Source: JAHEEL01 sp963700375 (GTDB lineage Bacteria > Actinomycetota > Acidimicrobiia > Spongiisociales > UBA5794). From it: a stretch of DNA of 64,000 nucleotides. This document shows, in pieces, positions 1 to 9,044 of the stretch. The DNA lies in assembly GCA_963700375.1 (NCBI GenBank), contig CAVOXF010000006.1, forward strand, positions 496,001 to 560,000, given 5' to 3'. Within the stretch, counting starts at the first letter, position 1, and each line of letters opens with the position of its first letter. The translations under genes were made by a program, and so were the position numbers. Under the pieces are notes generated by a model that saw nothing but the letters and a program-made list of their open reading frames with translations, ran no database searches and was not told the origin of the DNA.

Positions 1-1423
1 CTTCGGCCACGACCGGCAGGGGCGATTCCTGGTCGTCACGGTCGGCGTCCGGATCGTCGATGTCCTCGACGTACGCCTTCAGGAACCCGGCAAACAGGAT
101 GGTTCGGCCGGTCGCTGAGAACTCGCACACTCGGCCGCTCGCCGGTCCGGTGCCGGAGAGCCGCACCTGAAGGCTCTCTCCCTCGGCGTCCTTCATCTGA
201 CTGGCCACGGTCCGCTTCCAGATCAGGTCGTACAGCCGAGCTTCGTCGGATGTCGGGCGGAACGAATTGGCAACTGTCTTGGGGTCCTGGAAGTGCTCCC
301 CGGCTGGACGGATCGCCTCGTGCGCTTCTTGGGCTCCCTTGGCCTTCTTGCCGTAGAACCGCGGAGCGTCCGGGAGGTATTCCTCGCCGAACCGCCCGGC
401 GACGAGTGACCGGGCGGCATCGAGTGCCGTACCGGAGAGGTTCGTCGAGTCGGTTCGCATGTAGGTGATGAATCCACCCTCGTATAGGCGTTGGGCGGCC
501 GACATCGTCCGCCGCGCTCCGAACCGGAGCTTCCGGCCGGCTTCCTGCTGAAGGGTGGCGGTGCGAAACGGCGCGTACGGACGTCGGGTGTAGGGCTTTC
601 GTTCGACCGACGTCACGCTGAAGTCGGCGTCGACGAGTTCGTCGGCGAGGCTCGTGGCCGTCTCCGAGTCGAGGACGAGACGGTCGGTGCGGTGCCCGCC
701 TGCCTCGTCGAAGTCGGACCCGGCGGCGACGCGGTCACCGCCGACGGTCACCAACTTGGCCTCGAAGGGCGTGTCGTCATCTCGCGGGGCGAACGTGCCT
801 GTGACGCCCGAGTAGGCGGCTGCGACGAACGCCATGCGTTCGCGTTCGCGGTCCACGATGATACGGGTCGCCGGGGACTGCACTCGGCCGGCCGAGAGGC
901 CGCGCTGGACCTTGCGCCACAGCACCGGCGACACCTCGTATCCGAACAGGCGGTCAAGGACGCGGCGCGCTTCTTGCGCCGCGACGACCTGCGTGTCGAG
1001 TTCTCTGGGATGATCCACAGCCTCCCGGATCGCCTCAGCTGTGATCTCGTGGAACACCATCCGGTGCACCGGCACCTTCGGCTTCAGGACTTCCAGGAGA
1101 TGCCAGGCAATCGCCTCACCTTCGCGATCCTCATCCGTAGCAAGGTAGAGCGAGTCGCAACCCGTCAGTGCCTTTCGGAGCACGGACACCTGGTTCTTGG
1201 AGTTCGGTGTGACCACATACATCGGCTTGAAACCGTTCTCGATGTCCACACCGAAGCGGGTCTCCCTCCAAAGCTTCTTCTTCGCTTCGGACACCTCGCC
1301 GACCTTCGTCGGGATATCGCGAATGTGACCGACCGAGGATTCGACGATGAAATCGTCGCCGAGGTAGCGGCCGATCGTCTTGGCTTTCGCCGGCGATTCG
1401 ACGATGACGAGGTGTTTGGGCAT
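1..1423 (-). CDS. topA: DNA topoisomerase I, 3'-truncated by window edge
   Basis: Type IA topoisomerase that relaxes negative supercoils through a 5'-phosphotyrosine. Starting at the ATG at 1423, the reading frame stays open to the window edge (about 474 codons). The N-terminus begins MPKHLVIVESPAKAKTIGRY, the Toprim signature, followed by the acidic motif ATDEDREGEAIAWH and the strand-passage motif GFITYMRTDST. The active-site tyrosine falls near residue 321, close to E. coli Tyr319. The zinc-finger or basic C-terminal part lies outside the window. It is downstream of the glycosyltransferase gene with a gap of about 95 bp. Identification is very secure. Confidence 0.97.
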   Translation of the reverse strand, partial: MPKHLVIVESPAKAKTIGRYLGDDFIVESSVGHIRDIPTKVGEVSEAKKKLWRETRFGVDIENGFKPMYVVTPNSKNQVSVLRKALTGCDSLYLATDEDREGEAIAWHLLEVLKPKVPVHRMVFHEITAEAIREAVDHPRELDTQVVAAQEARRVLDRLFGYEVSPVLWRKVQRGLSAGRVQSPATRIIVDRERERMAFVAAAYSGVTGTFAPRDDDTPFEAKLVTVGGDRVAAGSDFDEAGGHRTDRLVLDSETATSLADELVDADFSVTSVERKPYTRRPYAPFRTATLQQEAGRKLRFGARRTMSAAQRLYEGGFITYMRTDSTNLSGTALDAARSLVAGRFGEEYLPDAPRFYGKKAKGAQEAHEAIRPAGEHFQDPKTVANSFRPTSDEARLYDLIWKRTVASQMKDAEGESLQVRLSGTGPASGRVCEFSATGRTILFAGFLKAYVEDIDDPDADRDDQESPLPVVAE

Positions 1424-1519
1424 GGGTGAACAGCACACAATCTGTTGGGAACGGGGCTCAACGATGCGGGAGTATGGCCCCTTTGTCAAGACAATGGCGT
1501 TTCAGGTCGCGACTGAAGG

Positions 1520-2578
1520 CTATCGAGCGAACCCTTCCCGGAATCGTTCGACGACCTTCGGCCAGGTGAAGACGTCCTCGACGAACCGCCTCCCGGCCAA
1601 CCCCATCGCCGCGGCGCCGTCCGGGTCGGCGAGCAGCGATTCGAGGCCTTCAACGATGTCATCCGTCGAGTGGATGACGTATCCGGTCTCACCGGGGATC
1701 ACCGTTTCCGGCGAGCCACCGGAGTCGCCGGCGAGAACGGGGAGGCCGGTTGCTGCGGCTTCCAAGAATACGAGACCAAGGCCCTCGACCTCGAGCCCAC
1801 CCCACCGAGAACTGCATGGCATGCAGAACACGTCCATCTGGCGGTACAGGTCGGGAAGGTCGGACCACGGAACGTCGACGGCGAATCGGGTTCGCACCCC
1901 GAGCTTGTCGGCGAGCTTCCGAAGACTCGCTTCCGTACGTCCCTTCCCCACGAGCAGCACTTCGACCGGGCGGCCGAGTCGCGATGCCGCCTGTATCAGC
2001 CGGTGCTGACCCTTGCGGGGTACGAACCTGGATACACATCCAACAACCGGGATCTCGTTGCCGCCGTTCGGCGGCGGAGTGAACGTCTCGACGTCGACCC
2101 CCGCTCCGACGAACACGACGTCTTCTCCGGTCAATCGGCGAACGCGGTCTGCGGTGAATCGGCTCACGGCAAATCGCACGTCGGCGTCGCGCAGCGCCTT
2201 GGCGATCACCTGGCGGGTACCCGGTACTGCTGCGGGGAGCGTCACTTCTGCCCCGTGGCTGAGGACACCGAACGGGACACCGAGCCGCTCGCGCAGTGCC
2301 GGACCGAGGAACGGCAGCGGGTGCGGGGCGCCGAACAGGATGACGTCCGGATCGAACGCAACGGCCCTGGCTTCGACCCATGCCGCAACCTGTGGAGTCG
2401 GCCACATGAACGTCGACGGGTTGCGGCTGATGCGATCGTGCGGCACAGCGGCCCCGTCCGCCGGTGCGATGACGTGCCATTCGTCCGGATATGCGTCGAT
2501 GATGTTGCCGAGATACTGCTGAATCCCGCCTGGTTTCGGCGGATAGTCGTTGGTGATGAGGAGGAGACGCATCGTCAA
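1520..2578 (-). CDS. GT4 glycosyltransferase, PimB-like mannosyltransferase
   Basis: A 352-residue GT-B glycosyltransferase of family GT4. The N-terminus LLITNDYPPKPGGIQQYL and the C-terminal nucleotide-sugar block SRWGGLEVEGLGLVFLEA (an E-x7-E type motif) resemble actinobacterial PimB', which adds mannose from GDP-mannose to phosphatidylinositol mannoside. Related GT4 enzymes share this architecture, so the acceptor is inferred. Its ATG overlaps the stop of the upstream double phosphatase gene (ATGA), implying translational coupling. It would act at the cytoplasmic face of the membrane in glycolipid synthesis. Confidence 0.8.
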   Translation of the reverse strand: MTMRLLLITNDYPPKPGGIQQYLGNIIDAYPDEWHVIAPADGAAVPHDRISRNPSTFMWPTPQVAAWVEARAVAFDPDVILFGAPHPLPFLGPALRERLGVPFGVLSHGAEVTLPAAVPGTRQVIAKALRDADVRFAVSRFTADRVRRLTGEDVVFVGAGVDVETFTPPPNGGNEIPVVGCVSRFVPRKGQHRLIQAASRLGRPVEVLLVGKGRTEASLRKLADKLGVRTRFAVDVPWSDLPDLYRQMDVFCMPCSSRWGGLEVEGLGLVFLEAAATGLPVLAGDSGGSPETVIPGETGYVIHSTDDIVEGLESLLADPDGAAAMGLAGRRFVEDVFTWPKVVERFREGFAR

Positions 2579-3867
2579 TCTCCAAGGTGGGCTGCAACGT
2601 TGTACGACGACATGCGCGGACCGTCGGCGGCGTAGATGATTTCGCAGTGGGCGGTGTTTCGGGGAATGGGAAACACGTCCCGGTTCGCAAACGGGATCCC
2701 GAGCATACCGGCGATGTAGGCCCGCGTCACGCCGCCGTGCGTGAACACGCCAACCGTGCCCGACTCGTTCTCGGCAACAGCGGCAGCCGCCTTCGCGAAC
2801 CGCTCCCCCGCGTCGGCGAATCGTTCGCCGGTGCGGCCGCGAGGCTCGTCGCGTCCTTCTGCGAAGATGCGGCGGAAGGCTTCAGGGTCCTCGGCTTGCG
2901 CTTCGGCCCCAGTCAGGCCCTCCCACTCGCCGAAGTGCAGTTCAACGAGGCCGTCGACGGTCCGGATCGGTACATCGTTTCTTGTCGCTACCGCGCTCGC
3001 CGTCTCTTTCGCCCTGCTCGAAGGCGACGACACGACGGCGTCGAGCGTCATTCCGGCTTCGGCGAGGGCCGCAGCCTGGCGCCGGCCGGTGGGTGAGAGC
3101 GGCGACTCGCCCCTCCCCCACCATCGGTGCTCCAGGTTCGCTTCCGTCTCCCCGTGTCGAATCAACCGCAGCCGGGTGCCACCCGGGCGAGAGGCATCGC
3201 CGTTGAGGTGGAGGTCGTCGTTGTAGGAGAACACCGCCGTTCGGTCGCCGTCGATGCGAATCGTCGTCACGGACGTGTTCGAGGGAACCAGCATCGCGGA
3301 CTGGTCCACAGCGCCGACCAGTGATCCAACGATCGTCTGAATCACGCCGCCGTGCGTCACCGCGATCGCCTCCTCGCCGTCGTCGACCCGCGCAGCGAGC
3401 CTGTCGAACGCCCCCCTGACCCGGACGATGAAGTCGGAGAAGCGCTCGCCACCTATGGGCTGAAAATCGCCGGAGCCAAATCGCTCGTTCTCGACTTCCG
3501 GATATCGGGCACGGATCTCGTCGGGGCGCATGCCATCCCACGCACCGAGGTCATACTCCCGCCACTCGGCGAGTGGCTCACCTTCACCGATCGCAGCACA
3601 GGTTGTTCGCGTGCGGCCGAGGTCGGAAGAGATGAGCAGGGTCGGCCGACGGTCCATCATGCGACGTCTCAAGCGCTCGACCTGCGCCTGCCCGCGATCG
3701 CTCAACGGCGAGTCGGACTGGCCTTGCCACCGCCCTGAGATGTTGCTGACCGTTTCGCCGTGCCGAACGAGCGTGATGATGCGAGCCAGAGAGTCCCCTA
3801 CGTGTTGCGTCCGTAGGGTAGAGCGACCCGGGTCCTCCCTCTTCTCGGTGTTGGGTGGTCCGTTCAC
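2575..3867 (-). CDS. Tandem histidine-phosphatase (phosphoglycerate-mutase-like) protein
   Basis: A 430-residue protein with two complete histidine phosphatase domains. Domain 1 has LVRHGETVSN (His36) and THGG near residue 172; domain 2 has LIRHGETEAN (His238) and a second THGG near residue 375. Single-domain family members are about 200 residues, so this is a fused duplication, and both RHG catalytic motifs are kept. The only plausible start is the GTG at 3867, which gives about 30 residues before the first domain. It overlaps the PimB-like gene by 4 nt. The substrate is unknown: sugar phosphates, nucleotides or a glycolipid intermediate are possible. Confidence 0.85.
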   Translation of the reverse strand: MNGPPNTEKREDPGRSTLRTQHVGDSLARIITLVRHGETVSNISGRWQGQSDSPLSDRGQAQVERLRRRMMDRRPTLLISSDLGRTRTTCAAIGEGEPLAEWREYDLGAWDGMRPDEIRARYPEVENERFGSGDFQPIGGERFSDFIVRVRGAFDRLAARVDDGEEAIAVTHGGVIQTIVGSLVGAVDQSAMLVPSNTSVTTIRIDGDRTAVFSYNDDLHLNGDASRPGGTRLRLIRHGETEANLEHRWWGRGESPLSPTGRRQAAALAEAGMTLDAVVSSPSSRAKETASAVATRNDVPIRTVDGLVELHFGEWEGLTGAEAQAEDPEAFRRIFAEGRDEPRGRTGERFADAGERFAKAAAAVAENESGTVGVFTHGGVTRAYIAGMLGIPFANRDVFPIPRNTAHCEIIYAADGPRMSSYNVAAHLGD

Positions 3868-3927
3868 ATTCCTTGATCAGGCCGAACGCGAAGCCGAGAT
3901 GCGCACGAAGGATCCGGACATGAAGGA

Positions 3928-3955
3928 GTCCGCAGCCCCGTCGAGGACTGCGGAC
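3928..3955 (-). terminator. Hairpin downstream of hppA
   Basis: GTCCGCAG and CTGCGGAC form a perfect 8-bp stem with a 12-nt loop, about 20 bp past the hppA stop. No clear T-run follows on the minus strand, so termination or mRNA stabilisation is inferred from position and symmetry. Confidence 0.45.
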
Positions 3956-3975
3956 TGCTCCGAAGGTCGATTGTC

Positions 3976-6084
3976 TTAGAACAGTCCGTATGACGCGAAT
4001 GCCGAGGCGAAGATCAGCGAGACGATGGTCATCACCTTGATGACGATGTTCATCGCCGGTCCAGACGTGTCCTTGAACGGGTCACCGACCGTGTCACCCA
4101 CGACCGCCGCCTTGTGCGCGTCCGAGCCCTTGCCGCCGAAGGCACCGGCCTCGATGAACTTCTTTGCGTTGTCCCATGCGCCACCGGCGTTCGCCATGTA
4201 GATGGCGAGCAGGAACCCGGACAGCAGCGCCCCAGCGAGCAGGCCACCGAGCATCTCGATGCTGATGAATCCGACGATAAGCGGAAGCGCAACAGCGAGG
4301 GCACCTGGGAGGATCATCTCTCGAAGGGCTGCCCGAGTTGAGATGTCGACGCACTTCTCGTACTCCGGTTTCGCATCAGGATGGCCCTCACGCAGTCCGG
4401 GGATCTCACGGAACTGGCGGCGGACTTCCTCGATCATCTGGTTTGCTGCACGGCCGACCGCCTGGATCGTCTGTGCCGCAAACAGATACGGGAACATCCC
4501 GCCGATGAAGAGGCCGACGACCACCCAGATGCTGAGAATGTCAAGAGCCTCGATCGTGTCCTTGCCCTCCTTCGCCAGTTCGACGTTGACCGACGCGATG
4601 AACGTGAAGAACAAGGCGAGGGCCGTGACGGCCGCAGAACCGATGGCGAAGCCCTTCGCAATGGCGGCGGTGGTGTTGCCGAGCGAATCGAGTGCATCGG
4701 TCGTCTCGCGAACCTCGGGCGGCAGATGTGCCATCTCGGCGATTCCGCCTGCGTTGTCTGCGATAGGCCCGTAGGCGTCGACCGATACGGTGATTCCAAG
4801 CGTCGCCAACACGCCGATCGCCGCAATCGCCACGCCGTAGATGCCGCCGCCGTCCACGGCCCAGTCGCCTGCCCAGAAGGCGGCGCCCATGCCGACGGCG
4901 ACCACGATGACGGAGTAGGCGGCGGACTTCATGCCTTCGGAGATGCCGGAGAGCACCACGGTTGCCGGTCCGGTCTGGGCCTGGCGAGCAATCTCCTTGA
5001 CGACCTTGTGCTCGTCCGACGTGAACCACATCGAGATGCGGCCGATGATGATGCCGATCACGAGACCGACGAGGACTGCGAGGAAGAATCCCCAGTAGTT
5101 CTTCACACCCTCAACACCACTGAACATCAAGGGGGTCAGCGCTCCGACCCCGAGAACCGTGAGTCCCGCAGCGGTCCACGTACCACGTTCGAGGGTTGCG
5201 GCCAGGCTGGCCTTGCCCGGACGGACGAGGAACGAACCGATGATCGACGCAAGCATCCCGATCGACGCAATCATCAGCGGGTAGAAGACTGCCTGCATCG
5301 TGAAGGCTTCGCCGGCAATGCCGAACACCAGGACGGCGAACGAGATCGGGGCAACGAGTGACCCGACGTACGACTCGAAGAGGTCGGCACCCATTCCTGC
5401 CACGTCGCCGACGTTGTCGCCTACATTGTCGGCAATGGTCGCCGGGTTGCGGGGGTCGTCCTCGGGAATGCCCGCTTCAACCTTCCCGACCAGGTCGGCG
5501 CCGACATCGGCCGCCTTCGTGTAGATGCCTCCGCCCACACGAGAGAACAGCGCAATCGAGGATCCGCCAAGGGCAATGGCCGTGACGACCGCTACCCAGT
5601 CCTCGAGGTCGAGGACTTCTTTGAACAGCCAGACGCCGAGGGCGAAACCGAGCAGGCCGAGACCGGCAACGGTGAATCCCATGACGGCTCCGCCGCGGAA
5701 GGCAATCGGGAGGGCGACTTTGATACCACCGCGCCGAGCACCTTCGGCGGTGCGGGCGTTGGCTGCCGTGGCGATCCGCATCCCGATGAAGCCGGCGGTA
5801 GCCGAGAGCAAGGCTCCGAAAACGTATGCGATCGCACCCCATGGACGACCCCACGGAAGGAAGATCAGGATCAACGAAGCAAGGATGACGACGAAGACCG
5901 CCACCGCTCGATACTCGCGCTTCATGAACGCCATCGAACCCCTGCGGATGGCGCCCATGAGATCCACCATGACCTCATTGCCGGGATCCGCAGACGTCAC
6001 TTGGCGAGCGTAGAAGAAGGCAAGGACAAGGGCAGCGACGCCCATGAACATGGCAACGTAAAGCCACAACTCCGGCTGACTCAC
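3976..6084 (-). CDS. hppA: Membrane-bound ion-pumping pyrophosphatase, K+-dependent type
   Basis: Polytopic M-PPase of about 700 residues that hydrolyses pyrophosphate to pump H+ and/or Na+. The substrate-site signature DVGADLVGKVEAGIPEDD and the repeated NVGDNVGD block are present. GNTTAA carries Ala where K+-independent enzymes have Lys, which in this family indicates K+ dependence. I cannot assign the pumped ion. The GTG at 6084 is preferred because GGGAG lies 5 nt upstream; an in-frame TTG at 6096 is the alternative. The gene is divergent from the LCP gene with about 125 bp between them. Confidence 0.95.
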   Translation of the reverse strand: MSQPELWLYVAMFMGVAALVLAFFYARQVTSADPGNEVMVDLMGAIRRGSMAFMKREYRAVAVFVVILASLILIFLPWGRPWGAIAYVFGALLSATAGFIGMRIATAANARTAEGARRGGIKVALPIAFRGGAVMGFTVAGLGLLGFALGVWLFKEVLDLEDWVAVVTAIALGGSSIALFSRVGGGIYTKAADVGADLVGKVEAGIPEDDPRNPATIADNVGDNVGDVAGMGADLFESYVGSLVAPISFAVLVFGIAGEAFTMQAVFYPLMIASIGMLASIIGSFLVRPGKASLAATLERGTWTAAGLTVLGVGALTPLMFSGVEGVKNYWGFFLAVLVGLVIGIIIGRISMWFTSDEHKVVKEIARQAQTGPATVVLSGISEGMKSAAYSVIVVAVGMGAAFWAGDWAVDGGGIYGVAIAAIGVLATLGITVSVDAYGPIADNAGGIAEMAHLPPEVRETTDALDSLGNTTAAIAKGFAIGSAAVTALALFFTFIASVNVELAKEGKDTIEALDILSIWVVVGLFIGGMFPYLFAAQTIQAVGRAANQMIEEVRRQFREIPGLREGHPDAKPEYEKCVDISTRAALREMILPGALAVALPLIVGFISIEMLGGLLAGALLSGFLLAIYMANAGGAWDNAKKFIEAGAFGGKGSDAHKAAVVGDTVGDPFKDTSGPAMNIVIKVMTIVSLIFASAFASYGLF

Positions 6085-6210
6085 AGAATCTCCCAATGTC
6101 GATGAATGAGGGCTCGCGGATTATAGATTCGCCTCCGGGCGCCCAATCTGCCCTTGCCCGTACCCAGAGATCCGCTACATGGCCGCCACCCGACCGTACG
6201 ATGATCGCCC

Positions 6211-7440
6211 GTGCGACGATCCCTACCACTACTCAGCGCCCTCCTGGCGGCGAGCCTCATCGCTTCCTCGTGCTCGTCCGGCACGTCAGAAGCGGCCGAC
6301 CCGCCAACGACCACAACCACAACGACCACAACCACGACGCTGCCGCCTTCGTCGACAACGTCGAGTTCCACGACCACGACCGAACCGCTCGGGCATGTCG
6401 ATGTCGAGGGGGACCTTCCTCCCGGCCTCGCGGAGTCTGTCGCCTCCCTGCTGTCGTGGCAGCGTGACACACGCAACGACATGCCAGCAATGCCTGAGGG
6501 ACTCGCACTTCACCTCGCGGACCAACCACTCGCAACGCCGGACACCGTGACGGCCTCGGCCACAAGCGCCGCGATCGAAGGTGGGGAGATCGCCGTCGTC
6601 CAGAACGATTCAGGGGACCTGCTCCTCGCCGCCGACGAGGGGTCCGGCTGGACGATTGTTGGTGCCAAGCCTGCGAGCGGCACCCCGTGGTACGGAGAAG
6701 AACCCCGCATGGTTCTGGTGATCGGGTCTGACGCGAGGGTGGGCACCGATCAGCAAACGCACCGCGCCGACAGCATTCATGTCCTGACCGCGAACCCAAG
6801 CGAGGGAACGGGCACGATTCTCGGGTTCCCTCGCGACAGTTGGGTGTCGACCGCTCACGGTACGATGAAGTTCACCTCACTGATGTCCGGTCGGGGCCCG
6901 CAGGCCATGGTCGACCAATTCGTCGACGAGTGGGGCCAACCCGTCGAGGGCTATGTGGTCACGGGGTTCGAGGGTTTCGAGGATCTCATGGGTCAGGTCG
7001 GCTACCTCCCGATCGATCTCCCGCGGGCGATTCCCACCCAGGCCTGGTGGGCAGGGTGGCCGGCCGGCGAACAGACGCTGTCGCCTCAGCGCACCCTGGA
7101 GTACTCGCGGACGCGCAAAGGGATCCCAGGCGGCGACCTCACGCGCTCTGCGAACCAGGGGCTCGTCATGCTGGCCGTGCTGCAGTTGCTGCAAATGAAC
7201 GATCTCGCCGACACCCCGAACATCGTTGCGCTTCTTCTGGATCACACGTGGACAAGCCTGACACCGACCGACCTCATCCAACTCGGCGCCACGATCCACG
7301 CGCTCGATCCGGCGTCGATCAACAACTCCGTCGTTCCGGGCACGCCCGGACAGGCCGGAGCGGCCTCGGTCGTGCGCCTGACTCCGCGCCTTGATGAGAT
7401 CCTGGCTGACCTCGGAGACGACGGACTGCTCGAGGAGTGA
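6211..7440 (+). CDS. LytR-CpsA-Psr (LCP) family lipoprotein
   Basis: A 409-residue protein from a GTG start. It has a lipoprotein signal (LIASSC), then a Thr-rich low-complexity linker with a run of eleven threonines. The LCP catalytic domain follows, recognisable from VLVIGSDARVG, the DSIHVLTANP strand and ILGFPRDSWV. LCP enzymes attach glycopolymers to peptidoglycan or arabinogalactan using polyprenyl-phosphate donors outside the membrane. Having a lipid anchor rather than an N-terminal transmembrane helix is less common. It stands alone and converges on the tad operon. Confidence 0.85.
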   Translation: MRRSLPLLSALLAASLIASSCSSGTSEAADPPTTTTTTTTTTTLPPSSTTSSSTTTTEPLGHVDVEGDLPPGLAESVASLLSWQRDTRNDMPAMPEGLALHLADQPLATPDTVTASATSAAIEGGEIAVVQNDSGDLLLAADEGSGWTIVGAKPASGTPWYGEEPRMVLVIGSDARVGTDQQTHRADSIHVLTANPSEGTGTILGFPRDSWVSTAHGTMKFTSLMSGRGPQAMVDQFVDEWGQPVEGYVVTGFEGFEDLMGQVGYLPIDLPRAIPTQAWWAGWPAGEQTLSPQRTLEYSRTRKGIPGGDLTRSANQGLVMLAVLQLLQMNDLADTPNIVALLLDHTWTSLTPTDLIQLGATIHALDPASINNSVVPGTPGQAGAASVVRLTPRLDEILADLGDDGLLEE

Positions 7441-7483
7441 ACAGTCGCGGGCCGCGAGCTGATGGTGAGTAGGTGAGTAGGAC

Positions 7484-7879
7484 CTATCCACTCTCCTCGA
7501 TCAATGCTGCCGGGGAGAATTCCGCTCGACTCGATGCCCGGACGGTGATCGCTCCGATTCCCAGGAGGGCTACTCGCCGCTCGACCACGACCTCGACGAC
7601 CCGGGACTGCCAGCTTCGATCGATCGGGCATCGACACGAGACCAGGACGGCGCCGTTCGCACCGGCGAAGCGACGCGCCTCGTCCGTGGAAGAGCCGACC
7701 GCACCGAAGGGTCGAAACGTCACCGGCGCCGCGGCGAGGGCCGCGGCATCTGCGGCTGCCGCCGCCTGAAGCCGAGCCGCGAAAGCGATCCCGGCATCCG
7801 CCACGCCGACCGTGAGGATCAACACGAGGCCGGCGACGGCGAGGAGAAGGAGGGTCGCCGAACCCCTCTCTTCACTCAC
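7484..7879 (-). CDS. TadG/TadE-like pilus-assembly protein (Rv3654c-like)
   Basis: A 131-residue protein beginning with a short cytoplasmic GSATLLLLAVAG segment and one hydrophobic helix, followed by an Ala-rich extracytoplasmic part with a CRC pair. This matches the helicase/secretion-neighbourhood TadE-like family at the end of actinobacterial tad operons. It is the last gene of the operon and overlaps the preceding tadE by 4 nt. Its role as a minor pseudopilin is inferred from family and position. Confidence 0.75.
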   Translation of the reverse strand: MSEERGSATLLLLAVAGLVLILTVGVADAGIAFAARLQAAAAADAAALAAAPVTFRPFGAVGSSTDEARRFAGANGAVLVSCRCPIDRSWQSRVVEVVVERRVALLGIGAITVRASSRAEFSPAALIEESG

Positions 7880-8235
7880 CGCTCGACACGCATTGCTGAG
7901 CGGGCCGTGATCTCAACTCCGACGCCGCCGAACAGCGGTGCGGCGACTCGATACGGCAACGTCACCCGCACCTCGGCACGACCGCCGACCACGTCGGGTC
8001 GGCGAACCGAGATGCGGGCGGTACCGGCAGAACCACCGAGAGCGCTGCGTGCCGCGCGGACGGCGTCGGCGGGATCGGGAGAGGCCGCAGCCTCTCTCGC
8101 ACCCTCGCGAGCAGCGTTGACCACCTCGAGTTGGGTCCGGGCCACCAGCGCGACCTCGACGAGGCCGAGGACGAGGGCCAACACCAGAGGAACCACGAGG
8201 GCGAATTCGACGACCGCACTCCCCCGTTCGCTCAC
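7876..8235 (-). CDS. TadE-like minor pseudopilin
   Basis: A 119-residue protein with the TadE signature: ERGSAVVEFALVVPLVLALV at the N-terminus, where Glu follows the prepilin-peptidase-like Gly-Ser. A single helix is followed by LEVVNAAREGAREAA, typical of the family. It overlaps both neighbours by 4 nt, so it belongs to a tad/Flp pilus or secretion operon. Confidence 0.85.
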   Translation of the reverse strand: MSERGSAVVEFALVVPLVLALVLGLVEVALVARTQLEVVNAAREGAREAAASPDPADAVRAARSALGGSAGTARISVRRPDVVGGRAEVRVTLPYRVAAPLFGGVGVEITARSAMRVER

Positions 8236-8417
8236 CCGATTGGCGCTCCCTCTGCGGCCGACGTGACCTTCCGGAGAACGGCGCTGAAGAACGACGGCAG
8301 GAGATCGGTCGACGTTGCCCAGATGATCAGGGCCAAGGCGACCGCTGCTGCGGCAACAATGACCAGGGCGTATTCTGCCGTGGCTTGTCCGCGTTCGTCG
8401 GTGAAGAGTCGATGCAT
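8232..8417 (-). CDS. Flp pilin-like DUF4244 protein
   Basis: A 61-residue peptide from the ATG at 8417, which has AAAGGA about 8 nt upstream; an in-frame TTG at 8432 would add five residues. DERGQATAEYALVIVAAAAV carries the Gly/Glu pseudopilin pattern with one hydrophobic helix. DUF4244 proteins occupy this place in actinobacterial tad operons and are the likely major Flp pilin. Confidence 0.8.
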   Translation of the reverse strand: MHRLFTDERGQATAEYALVIVAAAAVALALIIWATSTDLLPSFFSAVLRKVTSAAEGAPIG

Positions 8418-8462
8418 TCTCGTTCCTTTCAATGACCGGCGTCCGGCCGGAGCGGTGGGAAG

Positions 8463-9044
8463 TCAGAGACCGAGGCGTTCCAGGCTTCCGAGAAGCGCCG
8501 GACCGACGGTGAGAATGAGGAATCCGGGGAGGATCAGAAGGGCAAGCGGGAACAACAGCTTCACCGGCAGGCGACGTGCGGCCAAGAGCCGCCGCGATCG
8601 CTCCGCATCGCGAAGCGCCGTTGCGTACCCGGATACCGCGGGAAGTAGCGGCGCACCGGTCGACAGTGCGCGGCGGGCGACGATGAGGAGACCCGGGTCA
8701 TCCGATAGGTATCCATCGTCGTTTCGGTATGTTCGGCTCGCGCGACGTAGCTCGGCGGAGGATTCGCCGGGCACGGCTGTGGTAGCAGCCTCGACGGCTG
8801 CCGGGAACGTCAGGCCTGCGGTGAGGCCGAGCGCCGCGAGCTCGGCGAGCAGGGCATCGTCATCCTCCACGGCCTTCGGTCGGGCGACAAGCCGAACGAG
8901 GCCCCAGATCCCGAGACCGAGCAACCCTGCGACCGCGAGCAGCGGCGCGGCACAGAGGAGGAAGAAGCACGCGGCTGCGGCCACGAGCTTCCATCTCCCG
9001 ACAACGATTGCTGTGCCGAGCCCGGCGACGGCGAGCATCATCAT
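8463..9044 (-). CDS. tadC: TadC-like type II/IV secretion F-domain membrane protein
   Basis: A 193-residue integral membrane protein, with helices near residues 1-50 and at the C-terminus flanking a cytoplasmic T2SSF-like region (ELAALGLTAGLTFPAAVEA, LRDAERSRRLLAARRLPVK). It is the second platform protein of the pilus machine, and its ATG overlaps the tadB stop. Assignment is by operon position and the paired F-domain architecture. Confidence 0.8.
   Translation of the reverse strand: MMMLAVAGLGTAIVVGRWKLVAAAACFFLLCAAPLLAVAGLLGLGIWGLVRLVARPKAVEDDDALLAELAALGLTAGLTFPAAVEAATTAVPGESSAELRRASRTYRNDDGYLSDDPGLLIVARRALSTGAPLLPAVSGYATALRDAERSRRLLAARRLPVKLLFPLALLILPGFLILTVGPALLGSLERLGL

Noticed and set aside
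491..1429. Long plus-strand open frame (about 312 codons)
   Set aside because: It is antisense to topA, whose minus-strand frame has Toprim and catalytic tyrosine motifs; GC-rich coding DNA often leaves the opposite strand open.
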